Shown: positions 40,924 to 52,176 of the stretch, piece by piece
How the letters are laid out: the number at the start of each line of letters is the position of its first letter
How positions within the stretch are numbered: the stretch's first letter is position 1
Position numbers and translations under genes: made by a program
The notes under the pieces: model-generated
What the model was told of the DNA's origin: nothing
Seen by the model: the letters and a program-made list of their open reading frames with translations, nothing else
Databases searched by the model: none
From: Ectobius pallidus
Lineage: Eukaryota > Arthropoda > Insecta > Blattodea > Ectobiidae
NCBI GenBank assembly: GCA_964059195.1
Contig: CAXKWD010000001.1
Location: 216,636,484-216,700,483 of the forward strand
DNA length: 64,000 nucleotides
Direction: 5' to 3'

Positions 40924-41834
40924 CAGGGTCCGCCAGAAAAATGTATACACACTTTAAGGAACGAAACTATTTATGAGGTTTGTTTTTTTAATTTAAATAC
41001 TAATAAAGCATCTACCGGTAGTACTTTCTTAGTTCAGTGGTTACATTAGATGTTCAAAATGTTTGCCGTTGAGGGCCAGACACATTACTGAACGATGAGC
41101 GGTCGCCGCAGCTACGTAGGTCAATGTTTCAATGGAGATCGCAGCACATGCCGCTGTAATCTCCTGGCGAAGTTCCTCCACCGTGCGTGGCTACCTCGAT
41201 AGACTTGATCTTTCACGGTTCCCCATAAGTAAAAGTCCATAGGGGTTAATTCTGGCGACCGTGGAGGGAACTCAATGGGCCCTCTTTGTCCAATCAGGAT
41301 CGTCATCATTAATCACATGCAGTAATCGTGGAATGTAAGGTTTCCACTTAGCACCTTTCAGAATTCGTCGTACACTTGTACTGCTAATCCCCACTTCACG
41401 CGCACGTTGCGTAGCAGACTTTTGTGGAGAGGTAACAAACTATTCCAACGCGAGATCCGACGAAGCAGTACTTGTAGCTGTACGCGGTCTTCCTGATCTT
41501 CCTTTATGAATATCACAAATCGTTCCATGTGCCTAAAACTTGCCAATAATGCATTTAATTGTTAGGCGGGTTGGGGGTTCTGTTTCAAACTCCCGCCTCC
41601 ACTGACGCTGCACTTCAACGGCATTATCAAACCTGATAAACCACTTCAGAATGCATTTTCGCTGCTCGAACGTTAAGCGTTCTCCAGCCATTTTGTTTTG
41701 TCACTATCGTGTTGAAAGTAACGACATGTGTTGAGCGTAAGACCATACTACAACATACTGGGACTGGTAATATCCCGATACAATATCCTGATACAGTCTG
41801 ACAAAGAGTGTATACATTTTTCTGGCGGACTCTG
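40924..41834 (-). mobile_element. Tc1/mariner-like element, internally deleted
   Basis: Ends CAGGGTCCGCCAGAAAAATG and the inverse ending GGCGGACTCTG, flanked by TA (40922-40923, 41835-41836). 911 bp. Carries a broken transposase on the minus strand. Confidence 0.9.
41000..41690 (-). pseudogene. Tc1/mariner transposase remnant
   Basis: From 41690: MAGERLTFEQRKCILKWFIR, a V.VQRQWRREFETEPPT helix-turn-helix segment, a GRPRT block near 41490 and SPQKSATQRAREVGISSTSV; then after a deletion the third-Asp region GPIEFPPRSPELTPMDFYLWG (41309-41121) and DQVYR. The first two catalytic acidic residues are missing and at least two frameshifts are needed. Confidence 0.8.
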
Positions 41835-41836
41835 TA

Positions 41837-42764
41837 TATTTGCCCATTTATTTTACTCAGGGTTCCTGGGCAAGTGGCTGTACCCCTGGATATACATGAA
41901 CGTTTACAACAATTTTCATGCATTAACATGATCCTTCGCTTCTTATAAGTCCAGGATTGTGTTTGTATTTCGTCCTATATCCTCAGAAGTTTCTGAATCG
42001 GACATTGTCTAGTTCTCGTTATTTCACTAAGTGTTTGCACAGGAACCGCCACTGATGATCATCTTTCTGTTTTCTCTGTGAGTGTGCTTCGTGAATCTCT
42101 GAGTTCAGAAAGCCCATGGTTCTCCTGCCATTTCAGTTGCATCATTCAAGATCTTCCTTTCTAAAATGTTTACTTTTTAAAATGAAATCAACAAATTTAC
42201 ATAATCAATCTACTTAAAAAAAACAATTCCCTTTGTCGTCTCTTCCTCACTGTCTTCACAGCAACAAATGTGGAGTCCTCAGCCAGACCAAATATCAGTA
42301 GGTTCACTCCAAAATATATGTGACTCGTAAGAAATTCCCTTTCACGCCCAATTAATACCTTAATTTCCGGAGGAGGGTTAAGGGGCGATGGGCTTACCAC
42401 CTGTCCCTCTGCCCTCTCTAGGAAAATAAGCGTAACAAAATTCACATCGGTAAACAGAAACCTCCAGGAGGCCCTTCGCCCCAACATGGGGGCACAGGAT
42501 TCGAGAGAGAGAGTAAGAAATTGAGTCGTTTGGTATTCCGGATGGATACAGGTCATCTTCATCCGCCACGCCACATCCGTTAATAGTTCTATGTTGTGAG
42601 CCCCTGTGTTCCTTGTTGCCATCTTCTCTGTCAGTTTGTGATCGTTTTTTTACTGAATTTTCCTTCTACTCTTTGCTGAGTTTGAGTGATATGGATGTTT
42701 ACAACCCAAGTTTTTGTGACAACAGCTGATTCTCCAGCGAATCCTGTATCATTGCTCGGAACAA
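41837..42764. other. Unassigned stretch with an unrecognised 141-codon ORF
   Basis: The minus frame 42622-42197 is the only one here above 120 codons; the overlapping minus frame at 42378-42569 is also open. I recognise no domain, signal or membrane segment. It may be part of an unlisted element; I do not claim it as a gene. Confidence 0.3.
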
Positions 42765-43358
42765 GGCCATACAGAACTTGTGTATGAACAAATGCCTACC
42801 AGCAGAATAAAAAGGGAGCTGAGAGAAGAAAGCCTGAGACTGTGGGAAAACGAATGGGAAGCAACACGGAATGGTGCAACAACGAAGACCTATTTTCCTA
42901 GTATTAAAAAAAGACTTCACATGAAATTAACTCTAACGCACAATCTAACAGCAATAACTAAAGGCCACGGAAAGTTTGGGGAATACTTCCACAGATTCAA
43001 GTTGACTGATGACCCTACATGCGTGTGTAGGAAAAAAACTCAAACAGTAGACCATATTCTATGGGAGTGTGAAATATTAAACAGTGAAAGAAACAATTTC
43101 AAGAAAGCTGTGCTACAGAAAGGCGGGAAGTGGCCCATTAACAAACAGGAACTCATGGAAAAGCACCTAAAACTATTTCAAAACTATATAAATAATATAG
43201 ACTTTGAACTCTTGCAAATAATTGGCAGAACGTAATTAATAAGATCCAATAATCATTGTACAGGAATTTTATATTTGTAATTAGTAGTACATAAGCATGT
43301 ATTATTACGAAATGTAATGGAGCATGCTGTAATAAAATGTAACTTAACAAAAAAAAAA
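42765..43358 (+). mobile_element. R1/I-like LINE 3' end with poly(A)
   Basis: 5'-truncated LINE: the C-terminal coding end (42780-43235), 3' UTR with AATAAAATGTAAC at 43331, then a 9-base A run at 43349-43358. The end abuts the 135-bp satellite after 27 bp. Confidence 0.75.
42780..43235 (+). pseudogene. LINE ORF2 C-terminal fragment with CCHC knuckle
   Basis: 151 codons open to a TAA at 43233. The tail matches R1/I/LOA-type LINE ORF2 C-termini: a W..EWE segment at 22-28, a TKTYFPSIKKR block, GHGKFGEYFHRFKLTDDPTC and the zinc knuckle CVCRKKTQTVDHILWEC (C81, C83, H92, C97), followed by a charged helix. The reverse transcriptase and RNase H are absent upstream. The frame is intact, so this copy is relatively young or lucky. 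The Met at 42780 is arbitrary. Confidence 0.75.
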
Positions 43359-43385
43359 GGCCATAAAGTAGGTTTCTGTGCGTTG

Positions 43386-44850
43386 AATTTGGAAAGATTC
43401 GTCGTGTAGCCTACTAGTTGGGCCGCGGGAAATCAGACTGACTTGGGCCGCACTTCCAGCTGATTCTGCCCAACCCTGCGGACGGAATCGTGATCGGAGC
43501 TAGGCCATGAAGAGTTGGGAATTGGAATTTGGAAAGATTCGTCCTGTATTAGTCGGGCCGCGGGAAATCAGACTGATTTGGGCCGCACTTCCAGCTGATT
43601 CTGCCCAACCCTGCGGACGGAATCGTGATCGGAGCTAGGCCATGAAGAGTTAGGAATTGGAATTTGGAAAGATTCGTCCTGTATTAGTTGGGCCGCGGGA
43701 AATCAGACTGATTTGGGCCGCACTTCCAGCTGATTCTGCCCAACCCTGCGGACGGAATCGTGATCGGAGCTAGACCATGAAGAGTTGGGAATTTGAATTT
43801 GGAAAGATTCGTCCTGTATTAGTTGGGCCGCGGGAAATCAAACTGATTTGGGCCGCACTTCCAGCTGATTCTGCCCAACCCTGCGGACGGAATCGTGATC
43901 GGAGATAGGCCATGAAGAGTTGGGAATTGGAATTTGGAAAGATTCGTCCTGTATTAGTTGGGCCGCGGGAAATCAGAGTGATTTGGGCCGCACTTCCAGC
44001 TTATTCTGCCCAACCCTGCGGACGGAATCGTGATCGGAGCTAGGCCATGAAGAGTTGGGAATTGGAATTTGGAAAGATTCGTCTTGTATTAGTCGGGCCG
44101 CGGGAAATCAGACTGATTTGGGCCGCACTTCCAGCTGATTCTGCCCAACCCTGCGGACGGAATCGTGATCGGAGCTAGGCCATGAAGAGTTAGGAATTGG
44201 AATTTGGAAAGATTCGTCCTGTATTAGTTGGGCCGCGGGAAATCAGACTGATTTGGGCCGCACTTCCAGCTGATTCTGCCCAACCCTGCGGACGGAATCG
44301 TGATCGGAGCTAGGCCATGAAGAGTTGGGAATTTGAATTTGGAAAGATTCGTCCTGTATTAGTTGGGCCGCGGGAAATCAAACTGATTTGGGCCGCACTT
44401 CCAGCTGATTCTGCCCAACCCTGCGGACGGAATCGTGATCGGAGCTAGGCCATGAAGAGTTTGGAATTGGAATTTGGAAAGATTCGTCCTGTATTAGTTG
44501 GGCCACGGGAAATCAGAGTGATTTGGGCCGCACTTCCAGCTGATTCTGCCCAACCCTGCGGACGGAATCGTGATCGGAGCTAGGCCATGAAGAGTTGGGA
44601 ATTGGAATTTGGAAAGATTCGTCCTGTATTAGTCGGGCCGCGGGAAATCAGACTGATTTGGGCCGCACTTCCAGCTGATTCTGCCCAACCCTGCGGACGG
44701 AATCGTGATCGGAGCTAGGCCATGAAGAGTTAGGAATTGGAATTTGGAAAGATTCGTCCTGTATTAGTTGGGCCGCGGGAAATCAGACTGATTTGGGCCG
44801 CACTTCCAGCTGATTCTGCCCAACCCAGCGGATGGAATCATAGTTAAGGC
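43386..44850 (+). repeat. 135-bp satellite array with four-unit higher-order period
   Basis: Eleven units starting with AATTTGGAAAGATTCGTC at 43386, 43526, 43661, 43796, 43931, 44066, 44201, 44336, 44471, 44606 and 44741. All are 135 bp except the first (140 bp) and the last (truncated). Units are over 95% alike by eye and GC-rich against an AT-rich background. Three variant columns repeat every four units, giving a 540-bp higher-order repeat. Every reading frame has a stop in the unit, so it is not coding. Confidence 0.97.
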
Positions 44851-45276
44851 ATAAAGAAAGGGTTAATGCATTTTGAATTTATAATACTGCTGTGCTTACC
44901 ATTGACAAATAAATAAATTCGCTGCCTATGTGGACTGTTTGAAACTTTGGAGAGGTTCACAGTTTAGCATGTGAAACAACGAAATTAAATTAAAAAATCC
45001 AAAGCAGGCTATACAAAAAAAAAAAAAAGACTGAAAAATTGACAAAATGGATGAATTAACGCTCATGAACTACTTAAGGAGCTTGAAGTTTATGACAACT
45101 ATGCAGAGAAGGTTTAATTTTTATTATATTAGACAATAACTGCAGGATTGCTTGTAAAATACTTATTGTAAAAGTCAGGCCAATTCAATTAGGAAGACTA
45201 CAAAGTAACCAGAATTCTACAAACAGAAAAAAGAATTATAAACAATTTGATATTTACAGACAAAACATTTTAATTG
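44851..45276. other. Unassigned AT-rich stretch
   Basis: Includes a 13-base A run near 45015. No repeat or gene recognised. Confidence 0.4.
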
Positions 45277-45278
45277 TA

Positions 45279-45960
45279 CGAGAGATGTTCCAAAAGTAAG
45301 TTTCGTCGTTTTTTTTTAAAAGTGAAGATGGTAAAGCAGATGAAGCAAACAACTGCCATAAGAATCGACACCTATTGCTGGTTCAACGACGGAAAGAGCG
45401 TCAGCAGAGGAGAAACGATGCATGAGTAGAGCCCCGAAGAAGAGAGAGTAGCAGTAGACTGGCGTGCCCGAGGTTATTTGAGTACAAATCACGATGGCAG
45501 ATGGACGTGCACTGAAAACGTGGTCGACAATGGAAGTACATGCTGTTATCCGGTGTGAATGGGCATGTAGGACTAGTGTGTCCATCATCCATGGACGCCT
45601 ACAGACTGTGTATGGTGAAGAGGTCATGTCTCATCAAATTGTTGGTCGCTGGTGTTGCATGTTCAGTGAACGAAGGCACCTGTTCCATGCAATGAAAGCC
45701 GCACTCTCGGGACGTCACTTCCAAAACAATGCTGAGGTGGAGAAGGCTGTGCGACTATTCCTTGCATAGCAGGGCACCGAGTTTTACCACAGTGGTTTCT
45801 TCAAACTGATTGCAAGCTATGACAAATGTCTCAATGTCGGTGGAGACTACGTTGAAAAATAGTGCAAGGGGTATATTTCATGATTGCATGGTGTATTTGT
45901 TTTGGTAATAAAGTTTCCATGTGAAAAAAAAGACGAAACTTACTTTCAGAACATCCCTCG
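45279..45960 (+). mobile_element. Mariner-like MITE (type M1/M3), copy 3
   Basis: Termini CGAGAGATGTTCCAAAAGTA and, inverted, CGAGGGATGTTCTGAAAGTA; flanked by TA (45277-45278, 45961-45962). 682 bp. Near-identical to 15038-15698 with the same deletion breakpoint. Confidence 0.92.
45494..45862 (+). pseudogene. Internally deleted mariner transposase
   Basis: The 91-codon frame joins HTH residues (MEVHAVIRCEWACRTSVSII, YGEEVMSHQIVGRW) to the tail ALSGRHFQNNAEVEKAVRLF. After an in-frame TAG at 45767 the same frame continues GTEFYHSGFFKLI, YDKCLNVGGDYVEK to the natural stop at 45860-45862. The catalytic core is missing. The fusion point is identical to that of the 15.1-15.7 kb copy. Confidence 0.85.
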
Positions 45961-45962
45961 TA

Positions 45963-46596
45963 TTTGTATAAAAGGATGGAGAAAGATTTTAATGGTGGAG
46001 AAAAATAAATACGTAAATTACATAGCATACATTAAAATTTTTAAGGCGTAAAAAGAATATGACATATTAAGCTACATCATGTATGCCATCTGAAAAAATT
46101 AAACTTTAAAACTGTAATAGGCAAAGTAAAAGAGGCAATGCAATAAGCCTAAGATAATATACCTGGGTAGGCTTAACAATGCGATAGGTAATACCAAGAA
46201 TCCTATTGTTTTAAATGTATGCCTATAGATAAATACCTAGAACACATTCCTAATGCTAGAATCGTACAGTTTGGAAAGAATATTGCCACATCCAACTGCC
46301 ATAAGAGTGCCAAATTCGGTGTTTCTAGCCGTCGTGTAAGTATAGAAAAACTGTATGGATAGTTGTGACGTCATTCACACTTAGGCATACGTCAATCCAG
46401 GTCGTTCACTGATTAGGCCTAACTCTCATGGGCGAGATACTTGAAATTTGACAAACTTACAGCTTTTAGCTTATAACCGATGGGAAAATATTCAGATAGA
46501 ACATAAGTGTCGACTGAAATCAGGAAATGCTTTTTTTATGCAGTTCAGAAACTCATATCTTCTCGTATTCTTTACAGAAATCTAAAAATAAAAATT
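45963..46596. other. Unassigned, with a type Q fragment
   Basis: 46440-46505 carries CTTGAAATTTGACAAACTTA and TAACCGATGGGAAAAT, matching type Q at 30120-30170. The rest is unassigned. Confidence 0.45.
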
Positions 46597-47100
46597 TATA
46601 AGACAATCCGTTTGTATTATATGGATGTGAGACATGGTCGCTTACTCTTCGGAAAGAACATAATCTGAGAGTGTACGAAAACAGGAGGCTTAGGAAAATA
46701 TTTGGGCCTAAGAGAGAAGAAAATGGGGACTGGAGAAAACTGCATAACGACGAGCTTCATAACCTTGTACTCTTCACCGGATATAGTAAGGGTAATTAAA
46801 TCACGGAGGATGAAATGGGCTGGACATGGGGGAGGAAAGACATATCTCAAAAAATATATTGACTGGGAGACCCGATGGGAAGAGAACACTTGGAAGACTT
46901 AGACATAGGAGGGAGGACAATATTAGGATAGATTTAAGGTAAGTGGGATTTGTAAGAAATGGTTGGATGGAGTTAGCACAGAATAGGGTTGAATGGCGGG
47001 CTCAGGTAAGCACGGCAATGAACCTCCGGGTTCCATAAAATAGATAATATTCCTTTAGTTTGCTGAGGAATTCTCTATTGCCATTGAGTAAGAAACTAAG
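46597..47100 (+). mobile_element. LINE type L 3' end, copy 5
   Basis: Starts in the LYGCETW region (here YYMDVRHG), then GLRKIFGPKREE-like, ENGDWRKLHNDELH, SSPDIVRVIKSRRMKWAGH, GRPDGKR-like, NIRIDLR and the NLRVP stop near 47035, spread over three frames. Ends GCCATTGAGTAAGAAACTAA, a degenerate (AAGT)n tail. Confidence 0.85.
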
Positions 47101-47241
47101 TATTCTAGATAACCCATTTATTCCTTCACATATGCTTATCAATCTTTCTCAAGAAACCGTGGTCTAAAATTCAATAGTTTCTGAAATATAAATTATTAAC
47201 TCCATTTGGCAGTTTCTTTTATCAGTTTACCTGATTTTATA

Positions 47242-47712
47242 AAGTGCCAGAATGGTACTTTATGTGGTACTTATCTGTCCTTCTGTCTATCCGTGTGTCT
47301 GTACGCGCGATAACTCAGACACGCTTTATAGGATTTTCATGAATCTTGGTATACGCATTTATAACGTCCATGGGAGGATATTGGAACAAATTGCTTGACC
47401 GTTACCGGAGTAATGCCCAATTTAGTGCCTATTTTATGGCAACATATTACAAAGAATGTATCAAATGGAAACCAGTTCTCATGACAACATATTATTTTAC
47501 AGTGATTATATACGGCTTTGGCAGTTGCAAAACAGTTATCTCTGACACATATTCCTTACCATGTGATTATTAAACTGTATCTTTGTTTTTCCGTAAGCCC
47601 TGCTTAATGAATCAATCTGGAACTAAACTCTGAAATCGATTTTTAAAAAACTTAATTTTCTGCATATCATAATTACAATTATCACTGATTAAACAAAAGC
47701 ATTCTGGCACTT
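47242..47712 (-). repeat. Family C repeat, copy 3 (tandem with copy 4)
   Basis: Ends AAGTGCCAGAATGG and CATTCTGGCACTT; contains one ~130-bp unit with GGATTTTCATGAATCTTGG and a TCTGTCCTTCTGTC run. Confidence 0.8.
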
Positions 47713-47739
47713 TGTTATATTAGTTTACCTGATTTTATT

Positions 47740-48250
47740 AAGTGGCAGTATGGTACTTTATGAGAATGTGTGGGGAAGGGAAAATGTCTGTCCGTCTGTC
47801 CGTGTGTCTGTACGCGCAATAACTCAAACACGCTTTATCGGATTTTCATGAAACTTCGTATACGCATTTATAACGTCAATGGGAAGAAGCCGATTGATAC
47901 TGGACAAAATCGGTTGACCGGTACCAGACGTAATGCCCAATTTAGTGGTTATTTAATGGTAATATAATAGAAAGAATTTATCAAATGCAAATCAGTTCTC
48001 ATGACAACATATTGTTTTACTGTGTTCATAAACGGCTTTGGAAGTTGCAATACTGTTAGCTTTGACAAATAACGCTACCCACATATTCCTTCAAATAAGC
48101 TTATCAAACTAGACTTTTATTTTTCCGTAAACTCTGCTTAATGAATCGATCTTTAGCTTAACTCGGAAATTGATTACAAAAATAACTTATTTTCTGCATA
48201 TCAAAAATGCAATAAATTATCACTGATTAAACAAAAGCATTCTGGCACTT
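47740..48250 (-). repeat. Family C repeat, copy 4
   Basis: Ends AAGTGGCAGTATGG and CATTCTGGCACTT. Separated from copy 3 by the same linker (GTTATATTAGTTTACCTGAT) that joins copies 1 and 2. The linker is present again after this copy at 48251-48269, where a hAT element begins. Confidence 0.8.
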
Positions 48251-48280
48251 TGTTACATCAGTTTACCTTTTTGTAATAAT

Positions 48281-48770
48281 TAGGGGGCGGATTTCTATTA
48301 TAGGCTATAATCTATTAGGCTATATATGTCATATTTTTCCCCTTAGCATTATTTCAGGTTTCCGTCTAATTTAAACCCGATTCCAAGCATCCTGGTGAAA
48401 ATGGAACGGCTTTTATTGTGCATATAACTGCATATTTAGACAATTTTCAACTAATGTAGCATATTTAGTACGAATATGCATATTTAAGTCATATTTTTGG
48501 CATATTTGTGTGCATATTAAAGAAATTTTGAAGTTTCATATCATGTTTTGTAAATTTTGCACTATAATTATACTTTTTGAGAATTTACAGATATTTAAAA
48601 TAATTAACACTATATTTTAATAAAATGTATTGTAATGATACTTAAAAAAATATACACAATGTGTTAGCGTTAAAGTCATATTTTAAATTTTATTGGTCAT
48701 ATTTTAATGTTTTTAGGTCATAAAGGCATGCATATATCCTATTTTTTATGTCATAGAAATTCGCCCCATA
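48281..48770. mobile_element. Non-autonomous hAT (word-array type)
   Basis: Ends TAGGGGGCGGATTTCTAT and the inverse ATAGAAATTCGCCCCATA. The flanks GTAATAAT (48273-48280) and GTAATAGC (48771-48778) match in 6 of 8, as expected of an aged hAT duplication. GCATATTTAG / CATATTTTTGG words crowd both halves. Confidence 0.8.
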
Positions 48771-48778
48771 GTAATAGC

Positions 48779-49440
48779 CTAATATTGCTATAATACCTGA
48801 TGGAATTCGACGCAGTCTTGAGGATGGGAGATGACGGTGTAGGTTAGGAATGGACTTGCTATTGTAGAGAACACGGGTTATATTGCAGGCGGGCTCGAAA
48901 CAAGACAAACAGCTGCATTAATAAAGTGGGCCCATTTACTTGGGAATATATTGACCATTGCTTGTCTGCTAAATGCGAAAAGTACAATTGATTTCAGTCA
49001 CAGGACACTGCGCCCCGCACAAACCACTTCTTCTTTGCGCCCTGATAGATGAGGTGGTTACAACACCGGGGTCCGAGAACACGATTCGGCTGGACTTATC
49101 TTAAGTTATTGCATAATACTCACAAGGGATGTAACAAAGGCTTCATGAAATGGAAACTTGTTCAACACTTCACTATAAGTCGAGGTCTGTGAGACCGCAG
49201 TAAAATATAAACAGCTGGGTACCGTCTTCACCTTCCCTTCTCGAGATCCTTTACATCCCATTTCGTCACTTACCCATCAGTTAGTGGAACCGGGTAGGGA
49301 AGAGTTTATTTTTGTAGCGGTCTGAAAGAATCAGTGTTAGTAGTGCTGTTCTAGGAAACATTTTATTTTTGTAGCGGTCTGTGAGACTTCATACTATAGT
49401 TGTATAAGTTTTTTATTCAGTTATTTTGTGAATAACAATG
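48779..49440. other. Unassigned stretch
   Basis: A 20-base block TTTATTTTTGTAGCGGTCTG occurs twice (49308 and 49361). Nothing else. Confidence 0.4.
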
Positions 49441-49444
49441 AGTG

Positions 49445-49555
49445 AACGGCCGGGATCATAACAAAACCCATGTCAAATTGGACGGCCACGGGATTTTAAC
49501 CTGGGACCTCCCGAATGAGACTCCAAGACTTTACCATCTCGTCCACCTCGCTCTT
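49445..49555 (-). mobile_element. Type S SINE, 5' part only
   Basis: Minus strand: AGCGAGGTGGACGAGATGGT (A-box) at 49555, a GGTTAAAATCCCGTGG B-box at 49507, then GGCCGTCCAATTTGACATGG. The tail is missing. Confidence 0.75.
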
Positions 49556-50661
49556 AAAGCGAAGTTTTAAGCCGGTTTTGAAACCTGAAGTCTTGAAGAA
49601 TACTTACATAACCTAATCTGGACATAAGAATTAAAAGCGCTTTTATGACAACGCTTGCGTACACCCAATGCATAATTTATCCAATAGGGTAGAATAGGTA
49701 GCCTTAAATTTGTAATAAAATAACGGAAAATATCTCGAAAGTTTAGAATTTATGAAATATTTATAGAGTAAGGTACAAAAATAACTATGAGCGTAATCAT
49801 TGTGTGGACTGTTTTCTTTGCAGTCCGGCGAGAATTTATAATTTGCATTAGCAATTGATGGCGCAATTAAGGCTTAAACTATGTTTTTATCTTTCAGTTT
49901 TGAGGTTTTGCAAACTCCCAAAAGAATGTTTAAAAAAATCGGGGACGTGGAACGCCATGCGACAGAAGTAGTGAAACTTCTTGGACAACGTTGAAAGTGA
50001 AATAGAGGAATAGGCTACATATAATTATATCGAACGGAAGAAGGAAATCATCTGAACAAAATAAGAAATTCACTTTTTCGGCATTTTAAATCGAATACGT
50101 ACAAAACAATAACACAGTTGTGATGAACTAATGCCCAAATCGTCACTGATCGTAGCCACTGTGTTTGTTTACAGGAACGGGACGCTTTGGTTAAGTTTCC
50201 GAGAACGTTAGTGACGTGTATACGATGCTCACGCAACGAGTACAGCCATCTATAATGGTGAAGGGCTCACCACGCCATTAGCTCGAAGCAGTAATAGCCC
50301 CCCCCCCTACTCAATGCCTGATACCTTTCCCCCGCGCGCTCCCGTGGCCCCACTCTTTCGATAACAACTCTATGCTTGCTACTTACCCCCACTACTTTCG
50401 TGACGATTTTGTTCGTAACGCAACTTTGGGTTAGCTCTCGATTTACTCCTAGCGTGCCTAAAGAAGTTTCACTTCAAAACAATTAGGCCGACATTTTAAG
50501 ACTATGTGATGACAGCCGGCGAAATTTTGCAGTGAACGTTTTGAGAGAATGGCTGTATAGCTCATTTCTAAGGGAAAATGTCGTAAGTCTAGCTACTGCA
50601 TTTATTATGGTGAACTGTGATTAATATCTAGTTGGGAGTGATGTGAAAGACGATACTAAAT
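49556..50661. other. Unassigned stretch
   Basis: The longest stretch without a recognised repeat. It has a C run near 50300 but no coding frame over 65 codons and no RNA gene seen. Confidence 0.4.
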
Positions 50662-51141
50662 TAGTATATTGCGACACAAGGGCGGAAAGGCACGTTTACG
50701 GGTCGAGGAAACAGATTGAAAACCCGAGGCGCAGCCGAGGGTTTTTAAGTTTTCGAGACCCGTAAATGCCTTTACGGTCCGTGTGTTGCATGCTATTTTT
50801 TGCACGACGGTTACTTATATCAATTTAATTATATTAATTGTGATATTACCTGAAAATATTATGTAAATACAGACTTGAAGAATGGTGCTTATTTCAGAAA
50901 GGGATTCGCATTTGTTATTGTTTATGGCAACCGAATATTTATAAAGCGGGGAGGCCTTTGGTCATTTCTGCTCGCAAATAAGCATTTGCGGGCGGTAAAG
51001 TAACTTTCCGCCCGTCGCCCCTAGCAACAATTCACTTTCCGCCCGTCGCCCCTAGCAACAAGATTGCGTGTGGTAATGTCAAGTTACGAGCCATGTAAAC
51101 AACTTTCGTAAGAAACACTTACTAGCTAAGGAGTGCAAAAA
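50662..51141 (+). repeat. Family A copy 2
   Basis: Complete copy: TAGTATATTGCGACACAAG at 50662, hairpin through ~50800, and 3' end GGAGTGCAAAAAA at 51141. Very close to copy 1 in the hairpin loop (AACCCGAGG) and distinct there from copies 3-5. Confidence 0.88.
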
Positions 51142-51328
51142 AGCTTTTGTGTATATTAGCTGTACATTTGAAATATATTAACATATTGTCGAAACTGTGC
51201 ATTTCATTGAATTTGTGATGTAGTGTGCCTTGAAAACATCCATAAAATGATGGTGTAAGAATAATGCTTCGTTAATTAAACATTTAGGAACCAATTTTCT
51301 TCAACAACAATTAAAATTCACATTTGGT

Positions 51329-51330
<2 letters not shown>

Positions 51331-51369
<39 letters not shown>

Positions 51370-51993
51370 TATCTCATTCATAGGCCGAAGGTTTGATATT
51401 AACCAATAACGTTTAGCAATTCCTCGGATATACACCAATCACGGCCTTTTATCTTACAATATCCTTGTAGGAATCGCGAGGATTCCATTTTATCGGGTAA
51501 AACGTCTGCTCGTTACTGGACACGTAAGCATCAATGTGCCGTGATTAATACGTCACACGCTGCCATTGAGAAGAAAGAAATCAGATTAATTTATACAACA
51601 TAACTTGTTTGGAAATTGAAATAATAGAAATGTACATTGATTAAAAAAACCATTTCGATTAGATGCAAGTCAGTTCGTGTGCTTTTATTCTGTTCTGCTG
51701 TTAGCTTACCTGAATGAAGTTAACTATGTCCTATATTTACCATTGGTAGCACTGGTTAAAACATGGTAACTTGAATGGAATAATGGATGGTTGATTCACA
51801 GTATGCCGTGATCTCACAACTGTTAGTTTTGTTTTTATACAACAAAGCACGAAATTAATTATTATTTGTATAATGCGTTACATTTTTATTCATGGAATAA
51901 TCTTAATAAAACCAACTCGAGTTGACGAGTTACTGCTGCGCAGTCGCGAATCTATCGATAAATTCGTCAACTCTTGTGGGATTACCTATGATA
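51331..51993 (-). repeat. Family J copy 2 with poly(A)
   Basis: Minus orientation. The 3' end is a 36-base T run on plus (51331-51366), i.e. a poly(A) tail. Uninterrupted counterpart of the pieces at 30741-33235. No open frame. May be a retroposed non-coding RNA or a non-autonomous retroelement; unknown. Confidence 0.65.
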
Positions 51994-52176
51994 ATAGTAT
52001 ATTGCGATACAAGTGCCGTAAGCGGTGCATACGGATCGAGGAAAGAGTTTGATCCGTTTGATTTCCGAGATCCGTTATGCGCTTACGGCACGAGTATTGC
52101 ATGCTACTTTTTGCACGATGATTATTTTTATCAATTTATTTATATTAATTGAGATATTAGCTGAAAATATTATGTA

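Noticed and set aside
43386..44850. Possible coding repeat protein, as 135 is a multiple of three
   Set aside because: Each of the six frames has at least one stop codon in the unit.
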